This document shows positions 18,809 to 26,882 of a stretch of 64,000 nt of DNA, one piece after another (the first letter of the stretch is position 1; every line of letters begins with the position of its first letter). A program made the position numbers and the translations under genes. The notes beneath the pieces were generated by a model that saw only the letters and a program-made list of their open reading frames with translations, was not told the DNA's origin and ran no database searches. The stretch comes from Pirellula sp. SH-Sr6A. Its GTDB lineage: Bacteria > Planctomycetota > Planctomycetia > Pirellulales > Pirellulaceae. Location of the stretch: NCBI RefSeq assembly GCF_001610875.1, contig NZ_CP011272.1:3701988-3765987 (forward strand). Direction: 5' to 3'.

Positions 18809-19803
18809 TCTGGGTTTTCGATATCAAAATCCAAATCGGAGAGGCCGACATTGAACTGAAGTTCGGAGTAAGTGTACTCCTCTTCTAGCAGGGGATCGCC
18901 TCCTTCTTCGCGGGGCCACAGATAGCTGGCGTATTTGATCGGTACCAATTCGTCTTGATCGAACCAGATTTTCGCTTTGTAGAATTCGTGATCTTCCGCT
19001 CGACCGTTCTGCATGAAGCGTCGTTCGGGATGGATTACTTCGATCAGTTCGCACGGGCGCCCTTCGACTTGCTGATCGACGGAGCGCCGGACTTCGCATT
19101 CTCCTCGCAGTCGATCTCGTTCCCCTTTCTCGACCAGTTTGATGATCAGTTTTTCGATCCCCACTTCCGTGATGGGGTAACGATTGCCTCGCATCGCGAG
19201 CTGACTATTCGGGGAGAGTTCGACTGTCAGGAGGCCGAGAAGACCCGACTCGTGGGCTTTGAGCATCCCGTTGTACTTGTTGGGCGCATAGATCACCTCT
19301 CGCCCCGCTTGGGCTTTGGGTTCCAAGAATCGAAAGTAGACATCGACACCGCGGAGATTCCGTTCCGGAATGAGTTCGCGGTATCTCAGTTTCATCGACA
19401 TCTTGGTGGTTGGAGCGAGGTTCTTGCCGATCCGCTCCGTCTTGATCAAGTTAGCAGTGTAGTCGTGGTGTTTCTCGCGATGGCGAGCCAGTGCGGTGCG
19501 CGCCAGTTCGAGGACTTCGTCTAGGGCGTGATTCTCCACGGGGCGCTCGTTGGAGAGTGTTTGGTGTCCCGCGTTATCGACATCTGCCACGATGGGAGAG
19601 ACGATCGTGTCGCGCCCTGAATGGATTATTTGGGTCTGGTGGCTGGACGGCGTATCGGAGGGAATGGATGTGACCACGTCGCCGGTCGTCGCCTGTTTCC
19701 ACCAGCGCCAGCCTAGGAATAGGGTTGTCGAGAGGAAGAGCGTGAATCCGGCCAGCAGCAAGCCTAATCGTGAAGACCGAACTCGGTCCCTTTGTCGATC
19801 CAT
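18793..19803 (-). CDS. DUF1571 protein with N-terminal membrane anchor
   Basis: A 336-residue protein with a basic N-terminus and one hydrophobic segment (residues about 13-32, LGLLLAGFTLFLSTTLFLGW), then a low-complexity linker to about residue 90. The rest matches DUF1571, a family almost confined to planctomycetes: ALARHREKHHDYTANLIKTERIG, quoted here as HHDYTANLIKTERIG, then VYFRFLEPKAQAGREVIY, AKIWFDQDELVPIKYASY and a C-terminal DLDFDIENPDYRF. The fold resembles LolA/LolB-like outer-membrane lipoprotein carriers, but no function is proven. Its start lies 40 bases inside the end of the upstream hypothetical gene, so they are probably one operon. Confidence 0.82.
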   Translation of the reverse strand: MDRQRDRVRSSRLGLLLAGFTLFLSTTLFLGWRWWKQATTGDVVTSIPSDTPSSHQTQIIHSGRDTIVSPIVADVDNAGHQTLSNERPVENHALDEVLELARTALARHREKHHDYTANLIKTERIGKNLAPTTKMSMKLRYRELIPERNLRGVDVYFRFLEPKAQAGREVIYAPNKYNGMLKAHESGLLGLLTVELSPNSQLAMRGNRYPITEVGIEKLIIKLVEKGERDRLRGECEVRRSVDQQVEGRPCELIEVIHPERRFMQNGRAEDHEFYKAKIWFDQDELVPIKYASYLWPREEGGDPLLEEEYTYSELQFNVGLSDLDFDIENPDYRFP

Positions 19804-20285
19804 GGCTGAACCTCTTCCTGGTTGATGGTACGTGATAGGTCGAATCCGCGACTCGTCAGAGAAAAATCGCGGTAAATATGGTGCATGACCAGCCCTAATG
19901 CGCAGAGCTGGCGGAATCCTTCCAGGAAACGGACAGTTACTTCAGGGACATTTGGGTCGCGAAAAGCGATGGTTTGCGTTTCATCCACTTCGATGTAGAC
20001 CGCCAAGAGACGCGAAGGAGCTTCGAAAGCCGTATTCAGCGCCTTGAGTTCGATCACCCCGCGATCCCGAGCTGCGACGAGGATGGCTTTCGCTTCCGGC
20101 AATAGAGAATCCACTGATGGTAACTCTGCGGAAGATAATTTCACCATAGACTCGCTGCTAAGTTGTGATAAGGCGACTAGTACCGGCGCACCTGCACCGA
20201 GCGCTTCCCAGCTACCGCTCAAATAACTATCGAGCGGCTGCATTTTGGTAACGCTGCGGATCGGTTGACGGAAGTCGTTGTCCAT
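19764..20285 (-). CDS. Hypothetical protein upstream of DUF1571 gene
   Basis: I do not recognise this 173-residue protein. It has no signal peptide or membrane segment and is acidic with a soluble alpha/beta look. Segments that stand out are LLPEAKAILVAARDRGVIELKA (quoted as AKAILVAARDRGVIELKA) and VTVRFLEGFRQLCALGLVMHH, and it ends QPWIDKGTEFGLHD. Either the ATG at 20285 or an internal Met at residue 15 could be the start. The last 40 bases overlap the beginning of the DUF1571 gene in another frame, which argues for real, coupled genes. It lies divergent to the aldolase gene. The function is unknown. Confidence 0.65.
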   Translation of the reverse strand: MDNDFRQPIRSVTKMQPLDSYLSGSWEALGAGAPVLVALSQLSSESMVKLSSAELPSVDSLLPEAKAILVAARDRGVIELKALNTAFEAPSRLLAVYIEVDETQTIAFRDPNVPEVTVRFLEGFRQLCALGLVMHHIYRDFSLTSRGFDLSRTINQEEVQPWIDKGTEFGLHD

Positions 20286-20316
20286 GAGGGATACGGGATT
20301 TCAAAGGAAATATGGA

Positions 20317-20345
20317 TTGTCGGACCCGATGATCGAACGCATAAT
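20317..20345 (+). promoter_or_regulatory. Putative sigma-70-type promoter for fructose-bisphosphate aldolase gene
   Basis: TTGTCG at 20317-20322 and CATAAT at 20340-20345 are separated by 17 bases, matching the consensus at 4/6 and 5/6 positions. It would start transcription about 110 bases before the aldolase ATG, leaving a leader that ends with a GGAG ribosome site near 20448. This is a pattern match only. Confidence 0.42.
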
Positions 20346-20461
20346 CCTACGCCATTGAATGGAGGATTTCACCTCCCGTTTGCAGGACACATCGGTCGTT
20401 TCGGCGGCTTACAGGCTGCAAGCATCCGTATTTTTCTGGTATTCCTCTCGGAGACACTGGT

Positions 20462-21463
20462 ATGGCTCTCGTTCCCCTTCGCAAAGTCCTCGATCACGCA
20501 GCCGAGAATGGATACGGCGTCGCTGCTTTCAATGTGAACAACATGGAACAGATCCAATCCATCATGGAAGCGGCCAAGGAAACGAACTCCCCAGTCATCA
20601 TCCAAGCGTCGCGCGGTGCACGGTCGTACTCACAAGATGCGTTCCTGCGACATTTGATGCTCGCGGCAGTCGAGCTCTACCCAGAGATTCCGATTGTCAT
20701 GCACCAAGATCACGGCAATTCTCCAGCGACCTGTCTCTCCGCGATCGAAAACGGATTCACCTCCGTGATGATGGATGGCTCGCTGATGGAAGACGGCAAG
20801 ACTCCTGCTTCCTATGAGTACAACGTCAACGTGACCAAAGAAGTGGTCAAGATGGCGCATGCTCGCAACGTTTCGGTAGAAGGTGAGTTGGGTTGTCTCG
20901 GTTCCTTGGAAACAGGAGGTGGCGAAGCCGAGGATGGACACGGCGCCGAAGGGGTTCTTAGCCATGACCAACTACTCACCGATCCAGATGAAGCAGCCCG
21001 CTTCGTTGCAGAAACCAATGTCGATGCCCTCGCTGTTGCGATCGGTACCAGCCATGGTGCATACAAGTTCACCCGCAAACCGGACGGCGAAGTGTTGGCG
21101 ATGTCCCGCATCGAGGCGATCCATGCCAAGATTCCGAATACCCATTTGGTCATGCACGGTTCCAGCAGCGTTCCTCAAGAACTGCAGGACATCATCAACA
21201 AGTACGGTGGATCGATGAAGCAAACGTGGGGTGTTCCCGTCGAGGAAATCCAACGGGGGATCAAGAGCGGCGTCCGCAAAATCAACGTCGACACCGACTG
21301 CCGAATGGCCATAACCGGTGCGATTCGCAAGGTTCTCGCAGAGCATCCCGATAAATTCGATCCTCGCGATTACTTGAAGCCAGCACGCACGGCGATGAAG
21401 CAAGTCTGCATGGACCGCATGATCGCCTTCGGCCAAGCCGGCAACGCCAGCAAGATCAAGTAA
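20462..21463 (+). CDS. Class II fructose-1,6-bisphosphate aldolase
   Basis: A 333-residue glycolytic/gluconeogenic enzyme that cleaves fructose-1,6-bisphosphate to dihydroxyacetone phosphate and glyceraldehyde-3-phosphate, metal (zinc) dependent. Seen in the sequence are [12 protein letters not shown] at the N-terminus, [12 protein letters not shown] with Asp83 (catalytic) and His84 (metal), [16 protein letters not shown] (Glu), [11 protein letters not shown] (metal His), HGSSSVP and [11 protein letters not shown] with the phosphate-binding region. The shape matches the class IIB/CbbA-like group rather than the longer class IIA. A GGAG ribosome site lies about ten bases before the ATG, and an own promoter and terminator flank it, so it is probably monocistronic. 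Confidence 0.95.
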   Translation: MALVPLRKVLDHAAENGYGVAAFNVNNMEQIQSIMEAAKETNSPVIIQASRGARSYSQDAFLRHLMLAAVELYPEIPIVMHQDHGNSPATCLSAIENGFTSVMMDGSLMEDGKTPASYEYNVNVTKEVVKMAHARNVSVEGELGCLGSLETGGGEAEDGHGAEGVLSHDQLLTDPDEAARFVAETNVDALAVAIGTSHGAYKFTRKPDGEVLAMSRIEAIHAKIPNTHLVMHGSSSVPQELQDIINKYGGSMKQTWGVPVEEIQRGIKSGVRKINVDTDCRMAITGAIRKVLAEHPDKFDPRDYLKPARTAMKQVCMDRMIAFGQAGNASKIK

Positions 21464-21507
21464 TCTTCCGCTGTGGCCGTTTTCCAAACGGCGTTCTCAC
21501 CAAATCA

Positions 21508-21542
21508 GAGTATGCCGTTCTCGAAGCGGCATACTCTTTTCT
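21508..21542. terminator. Rho-independent terminator after the aldolase gene
   Basis: The stem GAGTATGCCG (21508-21517) pairs with CGGCATACTC (21527-21536), and the loop itself has a TTC/GAA pairing. TTTTCTTTTTT follows directly. It ends aldolase transcription and lies just before the stop of the convergent metallophosphatase gene at 21564. Confidence 0.9.
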
Positions 21543-21563
21543 TTTTTCATTCAGCCCGTCCTT

Positions 21564-22859
21564 CTAACTCAAAGCGGGCTTGAGATCCTGGCGGACCATT
21601 TCTTTTCCGTCCAAGTTCTCGACAATGATCGACAGGGAGTTCTTGTCCCCTACGATGCGCGTCAGCGTTGCGATTTCCATTTGTGGCCCTCCCATCACGA
21701 TTTGTGAGGGCAGTCCATCGACGGCGACATCGAGGCGGGTGCTATGCATATGCCCGCTGACGATAGCCTGCACCTTGGCATCGACCAGCGTTGGCATCCA
21801 AGCTTTCGCACCGAATCCAGAGTAGTACGCATAGCCTTCCATCGAAGTGCCATCGTTTTGGCCCGGAAGCCCGCGCAGCGGGATATGGCAGATCGCCAAA
21901 CGGTAGGGAGCCGTCGCGAATTCCTTCTCCTTCACTGCATTGGCGAGCCAAGCCCCTTGCTGATCGCGGTACGGTTCGTAGGCCGCTGTTCCTTGGAACG
22001 TTGGATGCGCATCCGGTTTATCTTCCCCTGTATCGAGCGTCACCATGGCCATCGGGCCGATCCGATGGAGCGAACAATAGGGTGTGTGAAGCGTGCTCCC
22101 ACCGGCTCCATAGGGCCATCCGGGCAAACAAGTCTGCAATTGGTGGGCGAGTCTCCCTCGGACATCGTGATTGCCGGGGACAAAGATCAGCGGGCGGGAT
22201 GAGGCCCAGCCACCGCCGTCCTTATCACCCGTTTTCCCCGGCCCTAGCAGGATGGAAGCTACATCCTTACCCGGGTGGAAATCGTTGCAGGTGTCGCCAT
22301 TCCAGATCAACCAATCGGGATCATGCGATTCGATCCTCTCGCAAAGTTTTGCAATTGTCTTCGCGTTCTCATGCGTATCGTTTACCACCGCAATGTGGAC
22401 ACGATCCGGATTGTTGGGGAACGCTCTTAAACAATGAACTGTACCGATGTCCTCTTCCCCGTATTGCACGTTTCGATCCACCACTCGCAAAGGGACCGCG
22501 TGCAGGCGATAGTAGATCGGTGCATCAGCAAGTTCTGAACCATGGTTAACATGGATGGCAAGCGCGAGGTCAGATGCGGTCTTCAGTCCGTGATGTTGTC
22601 CAATGGCACGGCGATCCAATTTGTCCGGTGTGGTGCCCCACTCCACCCAACCTGTCGCCAACGCTTTGACTTGAAAGACCACCGTGAATCCGGTTGGGGT
22701 TCGATGCTGTACCACAGGCGGGCTCGCGATCACCGGACCTGAGTTCTGCGTGGGATTGCCCGCGGCTGGCTGTTGGTCTTGGGCACGGAGCAAGCAATCG
22801 GTGGAGAGAGCGAAGGCGGTAAGGGGGGCAGCGCCCAGCAAGATTCGGCGGTGGAGCAT
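21564..22859 (-). CDS. Secreted purple-acid-phosphatase-like metallophosphatase
   Basis: A 431-residue exported protein with an N-terminal signal (RRILLGAAPLTAFAL; the RR pair suggests Tat export, not proven). Residues about 45-140 form a fibronectin-like domain (TPTGFTVVFQVKALATGWVEWG, quoted as GFTVVFQVKALATGWVEWG), as in purple acid phosphatases. The phosphoesterase domain follows with VVNDTHEN, LIWNGDTCND, VPGNHDVRG, ICHIPLRG and IVSGHMHSTR, covering the metal ligands. Substrates are not predictable; phosphomonoesters or phosphodiesters are likely. It ends in a beta-rich tail. It lies divergent to the PQQ-propeller gene, with 168 bases between the starts. Confidence 0.85.
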   Translation of the reverse strand: MLHRRILLGAAPLTAFALSTDCLLRAQDQQPAAGNPTQNSGPVIASPPVVQHRTPTGFTVVFQVKALATGWVEWGTTPDKLDRRAIGQHHGLKTASDLALAIHVNHGSELADAPIYYRLHAVPLRVVDRNVQYGEEDIGTVHCLRAFPNNPDRVHIAVVNDTHENAKTIAKLCERIESHDPDWLIWNGDTCNDFHPGKDVASILLGPGKTGDKDGGGWASSRPLIFVPGNHDVRGRLAHQLQTCLPGWPYGAGGSTLHTPYCSLHRIGPMAMVTLDTGEDKPDAHPTFQGTAAYEPYRDQQGAWLANAVKEKEFATAPYRLAICHIPLRGLPGQNDGTSMEGYAYYSGFGAKAWMPTLVDAKVQAIVSGHMHSTRLDVAVDGLPSQIVMGGPQMEIATLTRIVGDKNSLSIIVENLDGKEMVRQDLKPALS

Positions 22860-23027
22860 GGGGGGATGGTTTGTAGAGAGGGGAGGGATGGGGGCGCTCG
22901 TTTCTTGAGTTTAGACAGGTGCATGAGCCTCTGCCACCCAATAGCCGGATGTTCGCGTATCGATCGCGAAGATTTGATAAGATGGGGGGCGACCGCCGCT
23001 TCGAACTTCTCTGATGAGGATGGATTG

Positions 23028-24275
23028 ATGAAATCAATGCTTGCACGGACAATTGCCGTTGGAACGCTACTTGCCATTGCAAACGGGTCGATGGCTACGG
23101 CTGCCGATTGGACTCAGTTTCGGGGTAACCATCGAGACGGTAAATCGAATGAGAAGGGGCTCGCGAATCAATGGCCAGCAGAGGGTCCGAAGCTGCTGTG
23201 GCAGGCGACCCAACTGGGGAGCGGCTACTCCTCTCCTTCGATTGCGGGTGGGCTCGCCTATCTGATCACCAATCAGGGCTTGGAAGCAGAAGAGGCGATT
23301 GCAATCTCCATGGCGGATGGGAAGGTGCAATGGAAAACCAAGCTGGGTAAGGTCGGACCCAATCGCGGTCCGCAATATCCAGGGAGCCGCTCGACTCCGA
23401 CCATCGATGGGGATCGCATCTATGCACTGGGATCCGACGGAGACCTCGCTTGTTTGGATGCCAAGCGGGGCACGGTTCTTTGGACCAAGAACCTCCAACG
23501 GGATTTGGGTGGCAAGCCTGGATCGTGGGCTTATACGGAATCCCCTCTCATCGACGGCGATCAGCTTATCTGTTCGCCCGGTGGCCCGGATGCAACAGTC
23601 GTTGCACTGAATAAAGGGACAGGGGAGTTGATTTGGAAGTGCGCGACCGAGGAAGGGGACGAAGCCAGTTACTCCTCTCCGATCCGAGCGGAAATCGACG
23701 GAGTTCCGCAATATGTTTTGTTCCTTTCCAAGGGGGTGGCGGGCATCGACGCGAAGACGGGGAAGTTCCTCTGGCGTTATAAGAAAACGGCCGATCAAGC
23801 GGCCAATGTTCAGACCCCGGTAGTCAGCGGCAATTTTGTTTATACCGGCGCCAGTCGAGTGGGCGGTTCGGTCGCTGCGATCACCCGTGGCGCGACGGAA
23901 GCCAAGGAGGTTTACTTCAGCAAGACCTTGCCGACCGGCATGGGGGGGGCGGTCCTGGTGGGGGACTATCTCTATGGAACTTCAGGTCCCACGATTCTTT
24001 GTGTGAAGTATTCGACGGGCGAGATTCAATGGCAGGAGCGCAGCATTGGAGCGAGTTCGATTTGCTACGCAGATGGAAAGCTTTACTTGCATGGAGAGAA
24101 CAACGACATCGCCGTCGTGGAAGCCAACCCCACCTCTTACAAATTGCTCGGAAAGGCCACGCCACCCAATGCACCCGAGCGTGGGCAATCGAAGGCTTGG
24201 ACCTATCCAGCCATTTCCGATGGCAAGCTGCTCGTCTTTGACGCCGGTTCACTCTGGTGTTACGACATTCGATAG
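23028..24275 (+). CDS. Secreted PQQ-propeller-repeat protein
   Basis: A 415-residue exported protein. The start ATG at 23028 has GAGGATGG upstream and opens a signal peptide (LARTIAVGTLLAIANGSMATA), whereas the longer frame from 22773 has no such feature. The mature protein begins DWTQFRGNHRDGKS, the standard opening of planctomycete PQQ-binding-like beta-propellers, then repeats of about 40 residues: WQATQLGSGYSSPSIAGGLAYL (quoted as GYSSPSIAGGLAYL), STPTIDGDRIYALGSDGDLACLD, SPLIDGDQLICSPGGPDAT and AYPAISDGKLLVFDAGSL-like last blade. Most such proteins lack catalytic PQQ ligation and act as BamB-like scaffolds or carbohydrate-related proteins; the role is unknown. Confidence 0.83.
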   Translation: MKSMLARTIAVGTLLAIANGSMATAADWTQFRGNHRDGKSNEKGLANQWPAEGPKLLWQATQLGSGYSSPSIAGGLAYLITNQGLEAEEAIAISMADGKVQWKTKLGKVGPNRGPQYPGSRSTPTIDGDRIYALGSDGDLACLDAKRGTVLWTKNLQRDLGGKPGSWAYTESPLIDGDQLICSPGGPDATVVALNKGTGELIWKCATEEGDEASYSSPIRAEIDGVPQYVLFLSKGVAGIDAKTGKFLWRYKKTADQAANVQTPVVSGNFVYTGASRVGGSVAAITRGATEAKEVYFSKTLPTGMGGAVLVGDYLYGTSGPTILCVKYSTGEIQWQERSIGASSICYADGKLYLHGENNDIAVVEANPTSYKLLGKATPPNAPERGQSKAWTYPAISDGKLLVFDAGSLWCYDIR

Positions 24276-24312
24276 CGGGTGGTCGTTCGTGGGCATTGGC
24301 AAGTTTGCATGC

Positions 24313-25509
24313 CTAGGTCATTTGTTGTTTACGAAAGCGTCCCGGGGTGATTTGGTAACGTCGTTTGAAGACGACGTTCATGTACTCCGGGTGTTCGAAC
24401 CCGCAGCGATTTGCGATTTCCTCTAAGGGTAGATCGGTTTCTTGAAGCAAACGTCGCGCCCGTTCCATGCGAACGCGCGCGATCATTTCGTGGGGAGTGG
24501 TCCCGGTTGCTTCGACAAATTGGTATTCCAGTTTTCGGCGGGACAGCGGAATGTGTTGGAGGACATGGCTGACATCGATTCCATCGCAGGCATGGTCTCG
24601 GATGAACCGAACTGCTGCGGCGATGTCCGGGCTCGATACGGCCGTCGCATCGGTGGATTGTCTAGATTCGATACCGAGAGGTTTGAGCAAGATCGATTCG
24701 GGGAGCGATTTCGGAGGGCCTTTGGTGTTTCGGCGTGGGCAGCGTTGCATCCAAGCATCGAGGAGTTCGGCGGCTCGTTGCCCTGCGCCGCGCGCGTCGG
24801 GGATGACACTGGTAATAGACGGGTGAGCCAGATTGCAGACGATCGGATCGTTGTCCACTCCGATCACGGCAATTTGTTCGGGGACTTGAATCCCCAGATT
24901 GCGACAATGGTCTAATACGATTTGGGCTTGGATGTCGAATGCGCAAAAGAGACCAACCGGTTTGGGAAGGGAATCGAGCCAGTGGTCCATCGGGGACTCG
25001 GGTGATTTGCGAGAAACAGACTTCGCGAACTGCGATTGCGATCGGAATTCCGTCCAGTGAACCGAGATATCCAGACCAGCATCGATACAACGCCGTTCGA
25101 ATTGCTCGCCGCGCCACAGAGCCCAATTGAAGCCCCTGGGTCCGCAGAATGCGAAGTGCCGGAATCCCCGTTCTCGCAAATGCTCGAACGCGAGATCGGC
25201 AACGCGAACGTCGTCGGTTTCAACCCAAGGGATGTTCGGCACGCGTCGAGCAGCGCTCACATCGATCGTCGGGACTTGCAATTGCGAGACCGCCGCCGCG
25301 ATCGCCTCGGTCTCGATGCGCGCGATCACCCCGTCTCCTTTCCAATCGCTCAGCCAATCCGGCGGGCTGGCCCCTCGCTCCAGTTCGGGGAGGTAGACCG
25401 ACCACTGATCCCGCGTCCGCTGGTACTCGACAATGCCTTCCAGGATCCCCCGCGCGTACGCATTCGACGTCTCGATCAGGAGCGCTACCGTTTTTCGCCG
25501 TTTGGCCAT
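24313..25509 (-). CDS. XylR-like AraC-family transcriptional regulator
   Basis: A 398-residue regulator. The N-terminal 280 residues are a periplasmic-binding-protein-like sugar sensor of the LacI/XylR type (VALLIETSNAYARGILEG, HFAFCGPRGFNW, GLFCAFDIQAQIVLDHC, IAVIGVDNDPIVCNLAHPSITSV, each quoted within one line). An AraC double helix-turn-helix follows at residues about 300-398 (IRDHACDGIDVSHV, LQHIPLSRRKLEYQF, RRLLQETDLPLEEIANRCGF, FKRRYQITPGRFRK). This layout is that of E. coli XylR. It is transcribed divergently from a Gfo/Idh/MocA oxidoreductase, so that gene is the likeliest target, with a sugar or aldonate effector. GAGG before the ATG serves as ribosome site. Confidence 0.9.
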   Translation of the reverse strand: MAKRRKTVALLIETSNAYARGILEGIVEYQRTRDQWSVYLPELERGASPPDWLSDWKGDGVIARIETEAIAAAVSQLQVPTIDVSAARRVPNIPWVETDDVRVADLAFEHLRERGFRHFAFCGPRGFNWALWRGEQFERRCIDAGLDISVHWTEFRSQSQFAKSVSRKSPESPMDHWLDSLPKPVGLFCAFDIQAQIVLDHCRNLGIQVPEQIAVIGVDNDPIVCNLAHPSITSVIPDARGAGQRAAELLDAWMQRCPRRNTKGPPKSLPESILLKPLGIESRQSTDATAVSSPDIAAAVRFIRDHACDGIDVSHVLQHIPLSRRKLEYQFVEATGTTPHEMIARVRMERARRLLQETDLPLEEIANRCGFEHPEYMNVVFKRRYQITPGRFRKQQMT

Positions 25510-25541
25510 TTGTAAAATACCTCAATTTTTTTGCGCATTTT

Positions 25542-25571
25542 ATCATAGTCCAAAGTCCGGGTTTGATCCAA
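25542..25571 (-). promoter_or_regulatory. Putative promoter for the XylR-like regulator
   Basis: On the minus strand TTGGAT (25571-25566) and TATGAT (25547-25542) are separated by 18 bases; the -10 matches consensus at 5/6 positions and the -35 at 3/6. The predicted transcript start lies about 25 bases before the ATG, with GAGG in between. A sequence-pattern call only. Confidence 0.38.
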
Positions 25572-25637
25572 GATTTAGAACTCTACAGCGGGAAACTGGG
25601 CGCGCTTGGGTCGCGTTAATGGAATTCTCGCTGCCGT

Positions 25638-25657
25638 AGGGGGTTGTTGTTCCCCCT
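25638..25657 (+). promoter_or_regulatory. Leader hairpin upstream of Gfo/Idh/MocA gene
   Basis: AGGGGG (25638-25643) and CCCCCT (25652-25657) enclose the loop TTGTTGTT, just 30 bases before the GTG start of the oxidoreductase. No U-tract follows, so it is not a typical terminator. It could affect translation or mRNA stability; no riboswitch class was recognised. Confidence 0.35.
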
Positions 25658-25688
25658 CGTTCCTTTCCAAGCATCTCAGGTAAAAGAC

Positions 25689-26801
25689 GTGTCTAAGAAG
25701 TTCAATGTCGCCATGGTTGGTCTCGGATTTGGCTCCGAGTTCATTCCTATCTACCAGCGTCATCCCCATGCGAATGTCGCTGCGATTTGCCGCCGAAACG
25801 AGCACGAACTGCACGAGGCGGGGGACAAGTTTGGAATCGCTAAGCGCTACACCGACTTCGACAAAGTCCTGGAAGATCCCGAGATCGATTTCGTACACAT
25901 CAATTCTCCGATTCCCGATCACGCATGGATGAGCATGCGGGCGCTTCAGGCGGGGAAGCATGTGATGTGCACCGTCCCCATGGCAACCAACATCGAAGAT
26001 TGCGACAAGATCTGCCAATTGGTCGCAGACACAGGTAAGAAATACATGATGGCCGAAACGGTCGTCTACAGCCGCGAGTTCTTGTTCATCAAAGAAATGT
26101 TCCAGAAAGGGGAGCTTGGAAAGATTCAGTATATGTCGGCAAGTCATCCGCAGGACATGGAGGGTTGGCCGGAGTACTGGGAGCGGATGATCCCCATGCA
26201 CTATGCGACGCACGTCGTCTCGCCGGTTCTAGGATTGGTCAACGGTCGTGCAGAGTATGTTTCCTGTTTCGGTTCCGGAACGATTCGAGACGAGTTGGCA
26301 AAGAAGTCCGGCAACAAGTTCGCCGTCGAAACCTGCCATATCAAGATCAAGGATTCCGACATCGCCGCCCACATTTGGCGATTCCTGTTTGATACCGCGC
26401 GGCAGTACCGCGAAAGCTTCGACGTCTACGGTACCAAAAAGAGTTTCGAGTGGTCGCTCGTGGAAGGGAAGAATCACATTCTCCACACGGCGAAGCTTCC
26501 GGAGCACGAGATTGCGAGCGAAGTCGTGGTGCCCGACTATGCGCACTTGCTCCCCGAACCGATCCGAGCCTTTACCAAATCGATTCAAGACGCAGACCAC
26601 TTGTCGTTTATTCAAGGGGGAGGGCATGGCGGTTCTCACCCCCATTTGGTCCACGAATTTATCAGCTCATTGGTAGAAAATCGGGACCCATGGCCCAACG
26701 CAGTCACCAGTGCCAACTGGACCTGCGTCGGCATCTGCGCCCACGAAAGCGCCGTAGCGGGCGGGCAAATCGTCCGGCTCCCCGCGTTCACCCTCCAGTA
26801 G
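25689..26801 (+). CDS. Gfo/Idh/MocA-family NAD(P)-dependent oxidoreductase
   Basis: A 370-residue sugar or inositol-type dehydrogenase. The Rossmann fingerprint is KFNVAMVGLGFGSEFIP, with VAAICRR following as the dinucleotide-binding strand, then VHINSPIPDHAWM and the family signature GKHVMCTVPMATN (usual EKP reads TVP, with Val in the Lys position). The C-terminal domain contains the substrate-facing HYATHVVSPVLGL with two conserved His. I use the GTG at 25689 because AGG precedes it by nine bases and it opens directly with MSKKFNVAMVG. Its divergent XylR-like regulator suggests sugar-induced expression. The missing catalytic Lys is noteworthy and could mean altered chemistry. Confidence 0.87.
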   Translation: MSKKFNVAMVGLGFGSEFIPIYQRHPHANVAAICRRNEHELHEAGDKFGIAKRYTDFDKVLEDPEIDFVHINSPIPDHAWMSMRALQAGKHVMCTVPMATNIEDCDKICQLVADTGKKYMMAETVVYSREFLFIKEMFQKGELGKIQYMSASHPQDMEGWPEYWERMIPMHYATHVVSPVLGLVNGRAEYVSCFGSGTIRDELAKKSGNKFAVETCHIKIKDSDIAAHIWRFLFDTARQYRESFDVYGTKKSFEWSLVEGKNHILHTAKLPEHEIASEVVVPDYAHLLPEPIRAFTKSIQDADHLSFIQGGGHGGSHPHLVHEFISSLVENRDPWPNAVTSANWTCVGICAHESAVAGGQIVRLPAFTLQ

Positions 26802-26811
26802 CCAGCATCTG

Positions 26812-26831
26812 GCAAACGACCGTTCGTTTGC
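26812..26831 (+). terminator. Possible weak terminator hairpin after the oxidoreductase gene
   Basis: GCAAACGA (26812-26819) pairs perfectly with TCGTTTGC (26824-26831) around a four-base loop, ten bases after the stop codon at 26801. The downstream tract is pyrimidine-rich but not a clean T run, so termination may be partial and some read-through into the ThuA/cytochrome gene is possible. Confidence 0.42.
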
Positions 26832-26882
26832 TCTAGAACCTTTCCTTCCTTCCCATCTATCACCGCAGCCCTATCGAGAACT

